Both the position numbers and the translations under genes were made by a program. From assembly GCA_024684065.1 (NCBI GenBank), contig JAIKXO010000261.1:1-14370 (forward strand): a stretch of DNA of 14,370 nucleotides, written 5' to 3'. The notes below the pieces were generated by a model. That model was not told where the DNA came from and made no database searches. It was given only the letters and a program-made list of their open reading frames with translations. The stretch is from Lachnospiraceae bacterium. Its GTDB lineage: Bacteria > Bacillota_A > Clostridia > Lachnospirales > Lachnospiraceae. Each line of letters begins with the position of its first letter. Within the stretch, counting starts at the first letter, position 1. This document shows positions 1 through 7,043 of the stretch, one piece after another.

Positions 1-18
1 CTTTGTTTTACCATCGGA

Positions 19-61
19 CGCTCGGCCATTAGAATCCGACTTCGTCGGATGGGGCCTCGCG
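19..61 (-). repeat. Structured repeat, copy 1 (tandem G.A hairpin)
   Basis: On the minus strand this folds into an outer stem (CGC with GCG), a tandem GA/GA mismatch, a second stem (GGCC with GGCC) and an apical hairpin ATCCGAC-GAA-GTCGGAT (34-50). A second copy with the same plan lies at 257-294. The GA/GA pairs can form sheared G.A pairs only on the minus strand, because the plus strand has TC/TC. Minus is therefore the likely structured strand, matching the direction of tRNA transcription. The function is unknown. Confidence 0.55.
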
Positions 62-67
62 GTGTCG

Positions 68-131
68 TAAGGAATCCTCCCAACAAAAAACTCCACGTTT
101 TCACGTGAAGTTTTTGTTGGGTCCCTCCTTA
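68..131 (-). repeat. Long hairpin just downstream of tRNA-Lys
   Basis: Arms 79-98 and 103-121 form a nearly perfect stem (CCCAACAAAAA with TTTTTGTTGGG, then CTTCACGT with ACGTGGAG on the minus strand). There is one bulged base, one G.U pair and a GAAA loop. An outer TAAGGA/TCCTTA pair (68-73 with 126-131) extends it across a small internal loop. It begins 5 bases past the tRNA-Lys 3' end. It could be a terminator or processing signal, but the run of T lies inside the second arm rather than after it. A small mobile palindrome is the alternative. Confidence 0.5.
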
Positions 132-136
132 GGACA

Positions 137-209
137 TGAGACACGGGGGATTCGAACCCCCGACAACCTGATTAAAAGTCAGGTGCTCTACCAACTGAGC
201 TAGTATCCC
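137..209 (-). tRNA. tRNA-Lys (anticodon TTT)
   Basis: A complete cloverleaf is readable on the minus strand. The acceptor stem GGGATAC pairs with GTGTCTC through seven pairs including G.U. The D-arm is GCTC...GAGC. The anticodon arm CCTGA/TCAGG has loop CTTTTAA, so positions 34-36 read TTT. The T-arm GGGGG/CCCCC has loop TTCGAAT. The discriminator is A and the 3' CCA is not encoded. The gene lies about 130 bases downstream of tRNA-Gln on the same strand and is probably part of the same transcript. Confidence 0.95.
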
Positions 210-256
210 AAAAATTGCACGGCGGCACTCCGCTATCGGTGCGTCACGTACAAGGT

Positions 257-294
257 CGCTCGGCTATCAGGACCGCTTCGCGATCAGCCTCGCG
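257..294 (-). repeat. Structured repeat, copy 2 (tandem G.A hairpin)
   Basis: This has the same plan as the element at 19-61: outer CGC/GCG, tandem GA/GA, inner GGCT/AGCC, and apical GATCGC-GAA-GCGGTC (271-285). The pair closing the inner stem is T-A here and C-G in copy 1, and the apical helix has different bases but still pairs. This looks like conservation of structure rather than sequence. It lies between tRNA-Gln and tRNA-Lys. Confidence 0.55.
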
Positions 295-302
295 GTGCAG
301 AC

Positions 303-336
303 AGATCTATTCCCACTTCGTGGGCCCCTTCTATCT
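303..336 (-). repeat. Hairpin downstream of tRNA-Gln
   Basis: The minus strand folds as AGAT...CCCAC-GAA-GTGGG...ATCT, with core stem 312-316/320-324. The C-GAA-G loop is the same as in the two structured repeats nearby. It starts 7 bases after the tRNA-Gln 3' end. There is no T-run, so a 3' processing or stability role is as likely as termination. Confidence 0.35.
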
Positions 337-342
337 ACACGC

Positions 343-414
343 CACGGCTAGCTGGATTTGAACCAGCGAATGCAGGAATCAAAATCCTGTGCCTTACCGC
401 TTGGCTATAGCCGT
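343..414 (-). tRNA. tRNA-Gln (anticodon TTG)
   Basis: A complete cloverleaf is readable on the minus strand. The acceptor ACGGCTA pairs perfectly with TAGCCGT. The anticodon arm CAGGA/TCCTG has loop TTTTGAT, giving anticodon TTG. The T-arm GCTGG/CCAGC has loop TTCAAAT. The discriminator is G and no CCA is encoded. It is the first gene after the promoter at 433-461. Confidence 0.95.
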
Positions 415-432
415 ACAAGAATGCACTAAAGT

Positions 433-461
433 ATTATAGCAAGTCAGACGTACTACGTCAA
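433..461 (-). promoter_or_regulatory. Promoter of the tRNA-Gln/tRNA-Lys unit
   Basis: The -35 box TTGACG (456-461) is separated by 17 bases from an extended -10 box TGCTATAAT (TATAAT at 433-438). It lies about 19 bases upstream of the tRNA-Gln 5' end. A 13-base odd palindrome, GACGTACTACGTC (447-459), overlaps the -35 box and spacer and could be an operator or chance. Confidence 0.85.
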
Positions 462-492
462 AACAATTTTCACATATCTTCATCTGCACTCA

Positions 493-1173
493 CTACATAA
501 GGAAGACCGAGCATGCAATCAGCAGCTGGCCGGCATAATAACAGAACAGGTTGACCACCCTCCAGAGAAGGGTTGATTTTCCGCCAAACGTATTGAATAT
601 CAGGATTATATCCGATATCGTAAACAGTACCGCGCCGACTGCAAACAGTATCCGTCCTCCGGTCTGCACCGAAATAACGTTTCCGATGGCAACCGCCGTC
701 ATTATCATGATGGCGCCGACGTAGAAGATCCCGAAGATCTTGAAGGCCTTCTTGACCGTCATCGTACGGAATATATATGCCAGAAGCAGCGCCGCACATA
801 CGGCGCCCGCAATGACCGGGACTGCCGGATTATCCGAGAGCGGCAGAAGGGCGACAAGGTACATGATGTGCCCCGTCAGAAATACCGCGATTCCGGCAAG
901 GAATATCTTCTGTCCGTTCTTTTCGGACAGATACCGAAGGTTCAGCAGGATATCTCCCAGGGCTCCAAATAGGAGCCCTAATACCACCATCTTTCCGAAG
1001 GCCGTATCTGATACAGACCGGAACGCGATGAGCCCTATGATGACAAATATGAAGGATGCGCTTCCCTTGAGGATCACGGCAGGAACATATTTTTCCTTGT
1101 TTTCAGCCGCAATGAACGAAGCCTGGACTGCGAGTCCGACAATGCACAGAACATAAGCGACAATAGGTATCAT
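493..1173 (-). CDS. YhhN/TMEM86-family membrane protein (lysoplasmalogenase-like)
   Basis: This is a 226-residue, almost wholly hydrophobic protein with about eight membrane segments. It shows the YhhN/TMEM86 signatures: GALGDILL in the third segment, FLTGHIMYLVAL in the fourth, GAVLFTISDIIL late in the protein and a C-terminal YYAGQLLIA. Family members include lysoplasmalogenases that cleave the vinyl-ether bond of lysoplasmalogens, and many clostridia make plasmalogens, but the substrate here is inferred. I start at ATG 1173. A GGGAGG sequence sits 7 bases before it, whereas the ATG at 1188 would place that ribosome binding site inside the coding region. The gene follows the TRAP permease by 79 bases. 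A small hairpin (1197-1217, TTTCCGG/CCGGAAA, no T-run) lies between them, so read-through is likely and its presence may reduce expression. No clear terminator follows. Confidence 0.8.
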   Translation of the reverse strand: MIPIVAYVLCIVGLAVQASFIAAENKEKYVPAVILKGSASFIFVIIGLIAFRSVSDTAFGKMVVLGLLFGALGDILLNLRYLSEKNGQKIFLAGIAVFLTGHIMYLVALLPLSDNPAVPVIAGAVCAALLLAYIFRTMTVKKAFKIFGIFYVGAIMIMTAVAIGNVISVQTGGRILFAVGAVLFTISDIILIFNTFGGKSTLLWRVVNLFCYYAGQLLIACSVFLM

Positions 1174-1252
1174 CTCTTTTCCTCCCATATGATCATTTTC
1201 CGGCCGGATACCGGAAAGAACGGAATCCCATCAGATAGGTCCCTGCACTTCC

Positions 1253-3295
1253 CTACGCAGCCACTTTCCTGCGTTTTACGAACTGCAGGCATATTCCCGC
1301 AGCGATAAGCGCCAGCCCGATCACATCCGTCATGCTGCCGGGGGAGATCATCATAAGGCCTCCTGCCGCGAAGAGCAGACGGTCAACGATCCCCATGTGC
1401 ATGAACAGATATCCTTCAAGCGCCGCTGCGATCCCGACTATTCCGATAAGGGACGTCGCATACAGCATCACGACCCTGAACGCATTTGCATCGATAAGCA
1501 GCATGTCCGGGCTGTAGCAGAACACATATGGGATAAGGAACGCCGCGATAGCCATCTTTGTAGCATTGAACGCTGTCCGCATCGGGTTTGATTTTGCGAT
1601 CGCGCTTCCCGCGTATGCAGCAAGTGCCACGGGAGGCGTAATGTCCGCCACGATACCAAAATAGAACACGAAGAAATGAGCCGCAAGGATCGGAATGCCC
1701 ATACGTGTGAGGATCGGCGCACATGTTGCAGCCATGATGCAGTATGTTGCGGTCGTGGGAACACCCATTCCGAGGACGATACAGCAGAGCATTGTAAGGA
1801 ACAGCGCTATCAGGAGCTTATCGCCTGCTACCGCGACTATCGCGTTTATCATTTCATTTGCAAGGCCTGTCATCGTTATCGTTCCGGAAATGATGCCGGC
1901 AACGCCGCATGCGGCTCCGACTGTGATCGTTCCCTTTCCGCCGGCCTCAAGTGCCTCAAGAAGCTTTTTGAGGGTAAAACAGTTTGCTGTCTCTTCTTTG
2001 TTTCCGAGGATGACTTCACCGGCAGCGCCTGAACTGCCGCTATTTTTCAGTGCATTGTATGCTTCTTTGTAGCTGCCGCTGACGATACCGTCGATGATAC
2101 CTGCGATAACAGCCACAAGAATGGAATACGCCGCAGCCCTCTGCATGGTCATCTTGTTTCCGGAAACCCAGATGACAAGAAGCACAAGCGGTGCCAGAAG
2201 ATATATCTTTTTAAGAAGTTTCGTAAACTTCGGGAGCCTTTCGGCAGGTATGCCGGTAAGGCCGTATTTTTTCGCCTCAAGATGGACTGCGATGAAAATA
2301 CCGGTAAAATACAGTATCGCCGGGAAAATGGCCCTTACCAGTATGTCCGAATAGGGAACTCCTATGATATCCGCCATCAGGAAAGCAGCCGCTCCCATGA
2401 TAGGTGGCATTATCTGTCCGCCTGTAGATGCCGCAGCCTCCACGGCTCCTGCGAACTCCGACTTGTATCCGGTCTCCTTCATCATCGGGATCGTTACGGA
2501 ACCTGTGGTCACTGTGTTTCCGACGGATGATCCGCTGACCATTCCGCAGAGCGCGGAGGAGATGACGGCAACCTTAGCCGGACCTCCCGCAAAACGTCCC
2601 GCGATGCAGTTCGCGATGTTTATGAAAAGCTCCGATATGCCCGTTCTCTCAAGGAAAGCTCCGAAGACGATGAACACAACAATGAATTTGGAACATACAT
2701 TTATCGGCGTTGACAGTATGCCCGTCTTCGCATAGAAAAGATTCCGCACGAGATACCGAAGCCTTCCCGGGAAGGAAGGATTGGTAAGCCCATAGACAAT
2801 GGCATAGACGATGAAGAAAAGCGCCACGATAAGGATCGGCCATCCGACGCTTCTCCTCGTAACCTCGAGAAGTGCCACGATGCCGAACACCGCTATCACT
2901 ATCTGGTACGGTTGGAACCTCGTCCCCTGCTGTATGATCTGCTCGGCATTGAAAGTATAGTACAGGAACGACCCCGCACCGAGTATCATTCCGACTATGT
3001 CATACCACGGGATATAGTTTGCCCTGTTGTTTTTCTTGTCAGCCGGGTAGTATAAGAATCCGAGGAGCACGATCAGCCCCATGAATGAAGTAAGCCTTAT
3101 CTCCTCAAGAAACGTCGCATAAAGCGTCACCCATATGCAGAAGAGCGAAAATCCTATAAGCACGGCTTTTACGGCCAGTGCGGGCTTTCCGGTCCATATG
3201 CGGATGTTTGATTCCCTGTCATATTTTTTCATGACCTCTTCGAGGTCTTCCTGATTCAGCTCATATTCCTGTCTGTCTTTATCCTGACTGCTCAT
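1253..3295 (-). CDS. Fused TRAP transporter permease (TAXI-associated)
   Basis: This 680-residue protein fuses the small (DctQ-like) and large (DctM-like) permease subunits of a tripartite ATP-independent transporter. Such systems use an ion gradient to import ligands delivered by a receptor. The N-terminus (about 1-40) is hydrophilic and acidic and is followed by many membrane segments. Characteristic TRAP motifs are GGQIMPPIMGAAAFLMADIIG in the first half of the large-subunit region, when read as two adjoining stretches, and GMGVPTTATYCIMAAT in the second half. The length is normal for fused TRAP permeases. Its ATG overlaps the stop of the receptor gene at ATGA (3292-3295), with AGGAGG 4 bases upstream, so translation is coupled. 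The substrate cannot be told from sequence; TAXI systems that have been studied often take dicarboxylates or amino acids. Confidence 0.93.
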   Translation of the reverse strand: MSSQDKDRQEYELNQEDLEEVMKKYDRESNIRIWTGKPALAVKAVLIGFSLFCIWVTLYATFLEEIRLTSFMGLIVLLGFLYYPADKKNNRANYIPWYDIVGMILGAGSFLYYTFNAEQIIQQGTRFQPYQIVIAVFGIVALLEVTRRSVGWPILIVALFFIVYAIVYGLTNPSFPGRLRYLVRNLFYAKTGILSTPINVCSKFIVVFIVFGAFLERTGISELFINIANCIAGRFAGGPAKVAVISSALCGMVSGSSVGNTVTTGSVTIPMMKETGYKSEFAGAVEAAASTGGQIMPPIMGAAAFLMADIIGVPYSDILVRAIFPAILYFTGIFIAVHLEAKKYGLTGIPAERLPKFTKLLKKIYLLAPLVLLVIWVSGNKMTMQRAAAYSILVAVIAGIIDGIVSGSYKEAYNALKNSGSSGAAGEVILGNKEETANCFTLKKLLEALEAGGKGTITVGAACGVAGIISGTITMTGLANEMINAIVAVAGDKLLIALFLTMLCCIVLGMGVPTTATYCIMAATCAPILTRMGIPILAAHFFVFYFGIVADITPPVALAAYAGSAIAKSNPMRTAFNATKMAIAAFLIPYVFCYSPDMLLIDANAFRVVMLYATSLIGIVGIAAALEGYLFMHMGIVDRLLFAAGGLMMISPGSMTDVIGLALIAAGICLQFVKRRKVAA

Positions 3296-4266
3296 AGATC
3301 CTCCTCACTCTCTGTCTCCACCTGAACGCCCTTCTCACTGAAATAACGCGCAGCACCCGCATGGAACGGCACGGTCAGTCCGGAGGTGGCATTTTCGATC
3401 GACAGTTCCTCACCTTTGGCATTTTCTTTTGCAATTTCATCCGCATGGTCAAAGATGGCTGCGGTAAGCTGATAGACCATTTCCTCATCAAGGTCCGCAT
3501 CAACGACCATCGTCGCTTTGATGGTGATCGTGTTTATTGCCTCATCTTGGCCCGGATAGGTCCCTGCGGGGATCTCCATCGGTGCATAGAAAGGGCAGAG
3601 GCTCATGATCCTCTCCCTGAGCTCTCCCTCGATGGGTATGAGGAACACTCCGTTTGTGGTCGCCAGTTCCGTGATGGCGGAAGTGGGGGCTCCCGCAACG
3701 ATAAATGCCGCGTCGATCTGCCCGTCCTTTAAGGCCTCCTTGCTGTCATCGAAGCTCTGGTACTGGGGTTTGATGTCATCCACGGACAGGCCTGCTCCTT
3801 CAAGCACATCCATTGCATTAAAATACACTCCGGAACCCGGCGCCCCGATGGAAACGCTTCTTCCCTTAAGGTCGCTGACAGTCTTTATCTCTTCCTTCAT
3901 GGTGATCAGCTGGACAGTCTCTGCATACAGTGCCCCGAGGACGCGAAAATCACGGCACGGGCCGTCCGTCTCGAACGACCTGCTGCCTTCCCATGCATAG
4001 CTCATAACGTCCGACTGGGTAAATCCCATCTGGTAATCTCCGTCGCCTATGCTCTGTATGTTTGCCTTGGAAGCGGCCGTGGACACGGCGGTCACGCTGT
4101 AATCCGTATAGTTTTTCATATACTGGGCAAGAACTCCGCCAAAAGCATAATATGTCCCGGACGTTCCTCCCGTTCCCATCATCATCCTCTGCTTTCCGCA
4201 CCCTGACAGTATGAGTGACAGGGCAAGGACCGTGCAGAAAAATACCTGCCGCAGTCTTCTTTTCAT
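3292..4266 (-). CDS. TAXI-family TRAP transporter receptor lipoprotein
   Basis: This 324-residue protein is the extracellular solute receptor of the TRAP system. It starts with a positively charged signal peptide and a lipobox L20-S21-G22-C23, so it should be a membrane-anchored lipoprotein. The mature part begins with the TAXI-type signature (GTGGTSGTYYAFGGVLAQYM). Later parts show the usual features: a pocket region 'DYQMGFTQSDV', then 'LKGRSVSIGAPGSGV' and 'IDAAFIVAGAP'. I start at ATG 4266, which overlaps the stop of the kinase-like gene (ATGA, 4263-4266) and has GGAGG upstream. An in-frame upstream extension would add 20 Arg/Gly-rich residues before the signal peptide and is unlikely. 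The gene is followed directly by the permease with another ATGA overlap. Confidence 0.93.
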   Translation of the reverse strand: MKRRLRQVFFCTVLALSLILSGCGKQRMMMGTGGTSGTYYAFGGVLAQYMKNYTDYSVTAVSTAASKANIQSIGDGDYQMGFTQSDVMSYAWEGSRSFETDGPCRDFRVLGALYAETVQLITMKEEIKTVSDLKGRSVSIGAPGSGVYFNAMDVLEGAGLSVDDIKPQYQSFDDSKEALKDGQIDAAFIVAGAPTSAITELATTNGVFLIPIEGELRERIMSLCPFYAPMEIPAGTYPGQDEAINTITIKATMVVDADLDEEMVYQLTAAIFDHADEIAKENAKGEELSIENATSGLTVPFHAGAARYFSEKGVQVETESEEDL

Positions 4267-4889
4267 TCCTCCGCACCTCCTTCTGCCACATCGGATCCGA
4301 GCCATTTCACGATCATGTCCGCGCATGCCGGGATGCTGATCTTTCCGGCATCAAAACAGAAAGTGTAATTTGAAGCATCGTTGATCTCTTTTCCCGTAAA
4401 CTTCTTATAGAACGTGCTGCGTTTGCTGTCATGGCCTTCAACAAACTTTTCAAGCTTTGTATCCCCGTTTTCCGCCAGTTCCTGCGCACGTTTCAGTCTT
4501 TTTTCAAGCGGCGCGTGAAGATATATGCTCACCGTATCGATGCCGGCATCGGCAAGTATCCTGTCCGCGCATCTGCCCACGATTATGCAGGGGCTTTCTG
4601 CCAGTTCGAGTATCACATTTTTTTCGGCCTTAAAGATCGCATCGGTCGAACTGCTGTATGAAACGGCACTGTTCAGGAAGCTGTTGAGCATATTTGAAGG
4701 GCGGCTTATCTCCTCACCTTCACGCTCCACGTCTTCTTCATCGTAGCCGCTCTCCTGAACGGTCTTACTCACAAAATCCCTGTCATAGTACGGTATGTCC
4801 AGTCTTTCCGACAGCATCTGCGCCAGCGTCCTTCCTCCCGCACCGTATTCCCTGTTGATTGTGATCACCGGTATCTTTTTTTCTTTCAT
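4263..4889 (-). CDS. Cytidylate kinase-like family protein
   Basis: This 208-residue protein begins ITINREYGAGGR, the nucleotide-binding loop of cytidylate kinase-like proteins (G16-A17-G18-G19-R20). YYDRDFV follows, as in Cmk relatives, with IIVGRCADRIL and a lid-like KRLKRAQE stretch near the middle. The family resembles CMP kinase, but its members are mostly uncharacterised and occur besides a housekeeping Cmk. I therefore do not call it Cmk. The start is supported by AGGGAG 6 bases upstream of ATG 4889. It is the first gene of the TRAP operon and is translationally coupled to the receptor, which suggests a role linked to the transported compound or to control of uptake. That link is inference. 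Confidence 0.82.
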   Translation of the reverse strand: MKEKKIPVITINREYGAGGRTLAQMLSERLDIPYYDRDFVSKTVQESGYDEEDVEREGEEISRPSNMLNSFLNSAVSYSSSTDAIFKAEKNVILELAESPCIIVGRCADRILADAGIDTVSIYLHAPLEKRLKRAQELAENGDTKLEKFVEGHDSKRSTFYKKFTGKEINDASNYTFCFDAGKISIPACADMIVKWLGSDVAEGGAEE

Positions 4890-4935
4890 GCCTTCTCCCT
4901 TTCAATCATATAAGTTCGGTTTCCCTTACCGGAAA

Positions 4936-4944
4936 ATTATAGCA
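4936..4944 (-). promoter_or_regulatory. Extended -10 promoter of the kinase-like/TRAP operon
   Basis: TGCTATAAT matches the extended -10 consensus exactly (TATAAT at 4936-4941). No good -35 lies 16-18 bases upstream; the nearest TTG-type hexamer is about 21 bases away, which extended -10 promoters tolerate. It lies about 47 bases before the ATG at 4889 and just past the end of the broken histidine kinase gene. Confidence 0.6.
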
Positions 4945-4961
4945 TATCCGGCCTGAGCGTC

Positions 4962-6867
4962 TTACCAAAAGCTCTCAAGTTTATCAAACAGAAGCTCCGG
5001 CTCCACCGGCTTGGTCAGGTGCGCGTCAAGTCCCGCCTGCATGCTGCGCTGCACATCCTCATCAAATGCATTGGCAGTAAGTGCGATGATGGGAATGGTC
5101 CTGGCATCCTCACGCTCCAGCGCCCTGATCGCCTTCGAAGCTTCAAGCCCGTCCATCTCAGGCATCCTCATATCCATCAGGATGGCGTCATAGTACCCCG
5201 GCTCATGACTTTCGAACATCTCAACCGCTATCCTTCCGTTTTCGGCATTCTCGGCCATAATCTGGCGCGACTCGAGCATAGTCATCATGATCTCCGCGTT
5301 GATGCTCACATCCTCGGCCAGGAGTATCCTGCGCCCCTTCAGGCGGTCCTGGCCTCTTTCGGGCCGGACTTCTTCTTTCCCTTCCCTCTTTCTGTCAGAG
5401 CGCCCAAGCGTTACGGTAACCGTAAAAGTCGTTCCCACACCTTTTTCGCTCTCCACCTCGATACTGCCGTTCATCAGCTCAACAAGGCTTTTTGTGATCG
5501 GCATTCTGAGCCCGGTGCTCCCATATCTGTTTGTTGCAGATGAGTCTTCCTGGCTGAACGCATCAAAAATGTGCGGCAGAAAATCACTGCTCATCCCGAT
5601 CCCCGTATCCTTAATCGTCATCCTGAACGTGGACATGCGGTCACGTTTGGCACACTCTTCAACGATAAACCTGACCGTTCCGCCTTCAGGCGTGAATTTG
5701 ACCGAATTGCCTAGGATATTGATGATCACCTGCTTAAGCTTCATTGCATCGCCTATATAATAATCATCCGGATCTCCGATTATGCTGCAAGAATAATCGA
5801 TATGCTTATCCCTGCACTGCCCGTTGATCATGGAGTTTACCTGTTCAAGTGCTTCGGACAATGAAAACTCTTCTTTTTTGATCATCATCCTTCCGGATTC
5901 AATGCGGCTCATGTCAAGTATATCGTTGATTATCTCCAGCAGATGATGCGATGAATCCCCTATCTTTTCAAGGTACCCTTTCACCTTACCGCTTACCGTC
6001 GGATCGTTCAATGCAATGCTGTTAAGCCCGATGATGACATTCATGGGGGTCCTTATCTCATGGCTGACATTAGACAGAAATACCGTTTTGGCCCGGTTGG
6101 CATGCTGCGCCGATTCAAGCGCCGCCCGGAGCGCCTCCCTGCTTTCGGCCAGTTCCTGCTTCTGCTTCTTTCCCTCTCGATCGCTTCCTCAAGCTCCTGC
6201 CTGTATTCTTCCTTTTCATCCTCCATGACGAAGCTGTGGGGCAGGCAGGTCCCGAGCATATAGCCCATGGCATAGAACGGCATGAGCGGATAAAAAACCA
6301 GAATTGCAATGAGAACGATCATGGCGATCCCGTAAAGGCCGATCGTCATATGGCGGGATTTACCGACCCCTGCGACTTCGCTGTTATCTGGAGAGTGTAT
6401 ACGGAAGTAAGCAGAAACATCAGGATCTGTATGCCCAGAGTGATATAGCGGGCTATATGTGCATGATATGTGCCGTTTTCATCGAAGCTGAACAGGACCG
6501 GATAAAAGAAATTGATGATCACGACGATCAGTTCAAACCAGAAGAAGAGGCGTCCCACAAGGAACAGCGTCCGCTCAAACCTTGTTTCGCCCTCAAGATA
6601 TTCTATGACATACTGGGTCCACAGCATGACGGCCAAGGCCATCGCCGTGAAATGCACCGTGGTATCCGCATACAGCAGTGCAGTCAGATGATTTTCATCA
6701 AGAATGCCCCAAAGCAGGTCGGTTATATAATAGGCCGCGACTCCCATCAGAAAGCTTCGGTAGGCCCGCTGGGCCCTTGTCAGTTCCCTGCCTCTCCGCA
6801 GAAGGTCCTGGTTGGTTATGAGAAGTATAACAAACGCCAAAATGCCGATGATCGAATATGTCATCAT
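4962..6867 (-). pseudogene. Membrane hybrid histidine kinase broken by two frameshifts
   Basis: Three frames must be joined to give one protein of about 630 residues. Piece 1 (6867 to about 6360) has five membrane segments and ends ...TAKSQGSV. Piece 2 (about 6358 to 6172) continues SRHMTIGLYGIAMIV, two more segments and a coiled coil (EDEKEEYRQELEEAIERE). Piece 3 (about 6170 to 4962) continues KQKQELAESREAL, the H-box FLSNVSHEIRTPMN, N-box NILGNSVKFTPEGG, G1 DTGIGM and a receiver domain. The receiver has its acidic pocket (LLAED), phospho-Asp (ILMDMRMPEMDG), Thr (LTANAF) and Lys (LTKPVEP). Each break is repaired by one added base, in an AAA run at 6359-6361 and in an AAA run at 6169-6171. 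The G2 box reads STGLRMPITK, where kinases normally have G in place of R. GGAGG precedes ATG 6867. Decay or sequencing error are both possible; the G2 change favours decay. Confidence 0.8.
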
Positions 6868-6910
6868 CTATCCTCCGGAACAGCGGGCAAAGCCCCGACA
6901 TCACCCGTTC

Positions 6911-6939
6911 ATTGTACCATTATATTCCTTTGCAGTCAT
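6911..6939 (-). promoter_or_regulatory. Probable promoter of the broken histidine kinase gene
   Basis: ATGACT (6934-6939, 4 of 6 to the -35 consensus) is 17 bases from TACAAT (6911-6916, 5 of 6 to the -10). An overlapping TATAAT lies just upstream of that -10. The predicted start would leave a leader of about 35-40 bases before the GGAGG and ATG at 6867. Confidence 0.4.
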
Positions 6940-7014
6940 CCGTTATACGTATCTTGGTATTGTTAACTTATGATAATGTCTCCCCGAGCATATCCCAGTC
7001 AGGTGCAGCACCAG

Positions 7015-7037
7015 CCGGCATAGCCTGATAATGCCGG
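7015..7037 (-). terminator. Hairpin after the hydrolase gene, weak terminator candidate
   Basis: CCGGCAT (7015-7021) pairs with ATGCCGG (7031-7037) around a 9-base loop, 7 bases past the hydrolase stop codon. No T-run follows on the minus strand, so intrinsic termination is doubtful. The remaining bases up to the kinase promoter show no other structure that I trust. Confidence 0.3.
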
Positions 7038-7043
7038 TTCGTG

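Noticed and set aside
217..242. Hairpin GCAC...GTGC between the two tRNAs as a third copy of the structured repeat
   Set aside because: It has CTATC-type similarity but lacks the tandem G.A loop and the conserved outer stem, so I do not group it with the two real copies.
740..1156. Long open frames on the plus strand opposite the YhhN, TRAP, kinase and other genes
   Set aside because: They mirror strongly supported minus-strand genes, lack ribosome binding sites and have compositions typical of antisense frames.
3292..4326. Longer receptor start at 4326
   Set aside because: It would add 20 Arg- and Gly-rich residues before the signal peptide and ignore the ATGA junction and GGAGG before ATG 4266.
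6165..6180. GGGAAAG near the second kinase frameshift looks like a -1 slippery heptamer
   Set aside because: The slippery codons GGA AAG lie in the frame after the shift, not in the incoming frame (AGG GAA AGA), so the phase is wrong. A second, unrelated frameshift in the same gene also argues against programmed frameshifting.
6053..6349. A 98-codon membrane protein as an independent gene
   Set aside because: Its first half continues the kinase membrane region and its coiled coil runs into the kinase linker in another frame. The tail after the break is out-of-frame kinase DNA rich in Arg and Ser.
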